Below, piece by piece: positions 6,860-8,450 of a stretch of DNA of 8,450 nt. Position 1 is the first letter of the stretch. Each line of letters begins with the position of its first letter. The stretch spans positions 1 to 8,450 of the forward strand of contig JASHRR010000231.1 in the NCBI GenBank assembly GCA_030037185.1. Reading direction: 5' to 3'. The notes beneath the pieces were generated by a model, which was not told where the DNA came from, ran no database searches, and was given only the letters and a program-made list of their open reading frames with translations. The position numbers and the translations under genes were made by a program. Source of the DNA: Xanthobacteraceae bacterium. Its GTDB lineage: Bacteria > Pseudomonadota > Alphaproteobacteria > Rhizobiales > Xanthobacteraceae.

Positions 6860-8450
6860 CAACAATCCCTACGTCGGTCCGGCTTCATTTGAGGAAAAAG
6901 ACCGCGGCCGGTTCTTCGGCCGGGACGAGGAAGCCCGGGAGCTGTCGGACCTGCTGATCGCGCGGCGCGCGGTGCTTTTCTACGCACAGTCGGGCGCGGG
7001 TAAGACCTCGCTTCTCCAGGCCAAGGTGGTGCCCGATCTCGTGGAGTCTGGCGAGATGCATGTGCTGCCGATCACGCGCGTCGCCGGTTCCGCCGAAGGC
7101 GGCAATGTATACGTTATGAATGCGCTGACCGGCTTGAAGTTAACTGCCGCGAACCTCACCGACGCCTTGGCTTCCTTCTTCCCGGAGACCGAAGACGGAA
7201 AGGAACAGATCCCGCATCTTTTGATCTTCGACCAGTTTGAGGAGATCTTCACATTCCACCCGGAGCTTGGCCAGCGGCGCGAATTCTTCGAACAGCTTCG
7301 CGATTGCCTGGCCGCCTATCCCAAGCTGGGTTTGTTGCTTTCCATGCGCGAGGATTACCTTGCGGATATGGATTCGCTCGCCGGCTACCTGCCGGATCGA
7401 CTGCGTACCAGAATGCGCATGGAGCGGTTGTCTGACAAACAGGCCGAAGACGCCATCGCGTGCCCGGCGGCTGATGCGGGTAAGCCTTTCGATGCAGGCG
7501 TCGCCAGAAGACTCGTGAACGACCTAAGCCGTGTGCAAACCAGCCGCACGCTGTCTCCGAGCACCGCGGACGACGGACACGCGCTCGGCAAGTACATCGA
7601 ACCGGTGCAGTTGCAGATTGTTTGCCGCCAGCTCTGGTCGAATTTGCCGGATGACGCCACGACAATCACCGCGCAGGACGTTGAAACCCTGGCCCGCGTG
7701 GATGATGTGCTGACCGGCTTCTATCAGGAGTCTCTGACTGCCGTTCGCGAGAAACAGCCTGAGATCAGCGAGCGAACGCTCCGCGATTGGTTCGGCGAGC
7801 ACCTGATCACATCGGCCAAGACCCGAGGCATTGTGTTTGAGGGAGAATCGGAAACTGAGGGACTCCCCAATTCCGCCGTGGAGGTCCTGCGCGACAAATA
7901 CATCTTGCACGCCGATTCCCGCGCCAGCGGCACCTGGTACGAACTGGCGCACGACCGTCTGGTGGAACCAATCCTGGCGGATAACCTGGATTGGCGGGCC
8001 CGCTACAGGAACCCGGTCGCGGACGCATTGCGACGAGGTCCAGATAATTTTCTCACGGGAAGCGGCCTCACCGACGCGCTCCGATATAGAGATGAAAATC
8101 CTCGCGAGTTGAATCCGGAGGAAAAGCAGTTTCTTGAGAGGAGCGTGGCTGAGGAAAGGAACACCAAAGCGCGGCACAGGCGCAGGGTATTCGCAATCGC
8201 CATTGTGCCCATGATTTTTGGTTTATCCGTGTTCGCTGGGTGGGCTTTGGTCGAAAGGCACATTGCCGAGAACGCACGCGATATTGCCGAGAACGCACGC
8301 GATAGAGCCTCCGTGCAGCTTCTGGCTGCGCAGGCGAGGCGAGCAGATGCTGCAGCAACATCAGGAGACGATATCGAGCGCGCCGGCGCGCTGGCTTTGG
8401 TGAGCATCGCGAAATCGCAGGAGACGAAATCGCAGGAAAGAAAAAATGGC
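6852..8450 (+). CDS. nSTAND1-type P-loop NTPase with transmembrane helix (C-terminus beyond window)
   Basis: 533 codons are open to the window edge; the stop codon is outside. The N-terminus has the family entry motif NPYVGPASFEEKDRGRFFGR (residues 5-24). Walker A is at 45-53 (AQSGAGKTS, Lys51), Walker B at 123-131 (LLIFDQFEE, Asp127), a sensor-like SMREDY at 164-169 and the STAND winged-helix-type WYELAHDRLVEPIL at 362-375. STAND proteins are ATP-driven switches that oligomerise on sensing a ligand. A basic stretch KARHRRR precedes a single hydrophobic helix at about 446-467, so the NTPase should be cytosolic and the membrane its anchor. Two identical heptads IAENARD follow (471-484), suggesting a coiled coil. 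In related proteins WD40 or other repeat sensors come next; none is visible before the edge. Its partners are the CHAT-SIR2 and C25-like proteins. Confidence 0.85.
   Translation, partial: MADNNPYVGPASFEEKDRGRFFGRDEEARELSDLLIARRAVLFYAQSGAGKTSLLQAKVVPDLVESGEMHVLPITRVAGSAEGGNVYVMNALTGLKLTAANLTDALASFFPETEDGKEQIPHLLIFDQFEEIFTFHPELGQRREFFEQLRDCLAAYPKLGLLLSMREDYLADMDSLAGYLPDRLRTRMRMERLSDKQAEDAIACPAADAGKPFDAGVARRLVNDLSRVQTSRTLSPSTADDGHALGKYIEPVQLQIVCRQLWSNLPDDATTITAQDVETLARVDDVLTGFYQESLTAVREKQPEISERTLRDWFGEHLITSAKTRGIVFEGESETEGLPNSAVEVLRDKYILHADSRASGTWYELAHDRLVEPILADNLDWRARYRNPVADALRRGPDNFLTGSGLTDALRYRDENPRELNPEEKQFLERSVAEERNTKARHRRRVFAIAIVPMIFGLSVFAGWALVERHIAENARDIAENARDRASVQLLAAQARRADAAATSGDDIERAGALALVSIAKSQETKSQERKNG
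8262..8303 (+). repeat. Perfect 21-bp tandem duplication encoding two identical heptads
   Basis: Two copies of a 21-base unit, 8262-8282 and 8283-8303, are identical base for base and in frame, each encoding IAENARD. Identity at synonymous positions indicates a recent duplication rather than old repeat conservation. Seven residues is exactly one coiled-coil repeat, so copy-number change would lengthen the helix just after the membrane segment without breaking its register. Confidence 0.85.
8410..8437 (+). repeat. 13-bp direct repeat near the window edge (period 15)
   Basis: CGAAATCGCAGGA occurs at 8410-8422 and again at 8425-8437, in frame, encoding KSQE twice with one residue between. Followed by a run of six A bases at 8441-8446. 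It adds to the repetitive, charged character of the region after the membrane helix. Confidence 0.7.

Noticed and set aside
6916..6940. Repeated CGGCCG hexamers near the start of the STAND gene
   Set aside because: Lies within the conserved RFFGR-coding segment; explained by protein sequence and high GC.
8434..8448. AGGA, A-run and ATG at the right edge as a new gene start or a slippery frameshift site
   Set aside because: The STAND frame is still open to the last base, only a few bases of the alternative frame are visible, and A6 alone is weak evidence.

Overview
The window is GC-rich bacterial DNA with strong Shine-Dalgarno sites and an exact TGTGA-N6-TCACA (CRP/FNR-type) palindrome. Together these suggest a proteobacterium or similar free-living Gram-negative, but no marker gene fixes the taxon. 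There is no tRNA, rRNA, CRISPR array, transposase or recognisable insertion sequence in it.

Layout. Positions 1-2754 hold two minus-strand genes that are probably co-transcribed. One is a 734-residue FAD-dependent oxidoreductase of the amine-oxidase/phytoene-desaturase type (550-2754). Downstream of it is a partial gene of unknown function (1-453) that runs off the left edge and has a near-perfect AGGAGGT ribosome binding site. A 416-bp divergent intergenic region (2755-3170) carries the CRP-like palindrome, a TATAAT box facing right, a plausible sigma70 promoter facing left and an imperfect palindrome in the leftward leader. From 3171 to the right edge there are three closely packed plus-strand genes: a caspase-like family C25 cysteine peptidase homologue (3171-4673), a CHAT peptidase fused to a SIR2-like domain (4790-6859), and a STAND P-loop NTPase of the nSTAND1 type with a transmembrane helix and a heptad repeat (6852-8450, cut by the window end).

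Interpretation. The plus-strand trio has the parts of a bacterial conflict or regulated-cell-death system: a STAND ATPase that would act as sensor and switch, two different His/Cys caspase-fold proteases, and a SIR2-like domain of the type that degrades NAD+ in Thoeris, DSR and some Avs systems. The catalytic His and Cys of both proteases and the Asn and His of the SIR2-like domain are visible, so all three effector activities look intact. The CHAT-SIR2 and STAND genes overlap by 8 nt, which implies coupled translation. A reasonable but unproven model is that the STAND protein senses a trigger, activates proteolysis by CHAT and/or the C25-like protein, and unleashes the SIR2 NADase. The divergent oxidoreductase operon looks metabolic, with no visible mechanistic link to the trio beyond the shared regulatory region.
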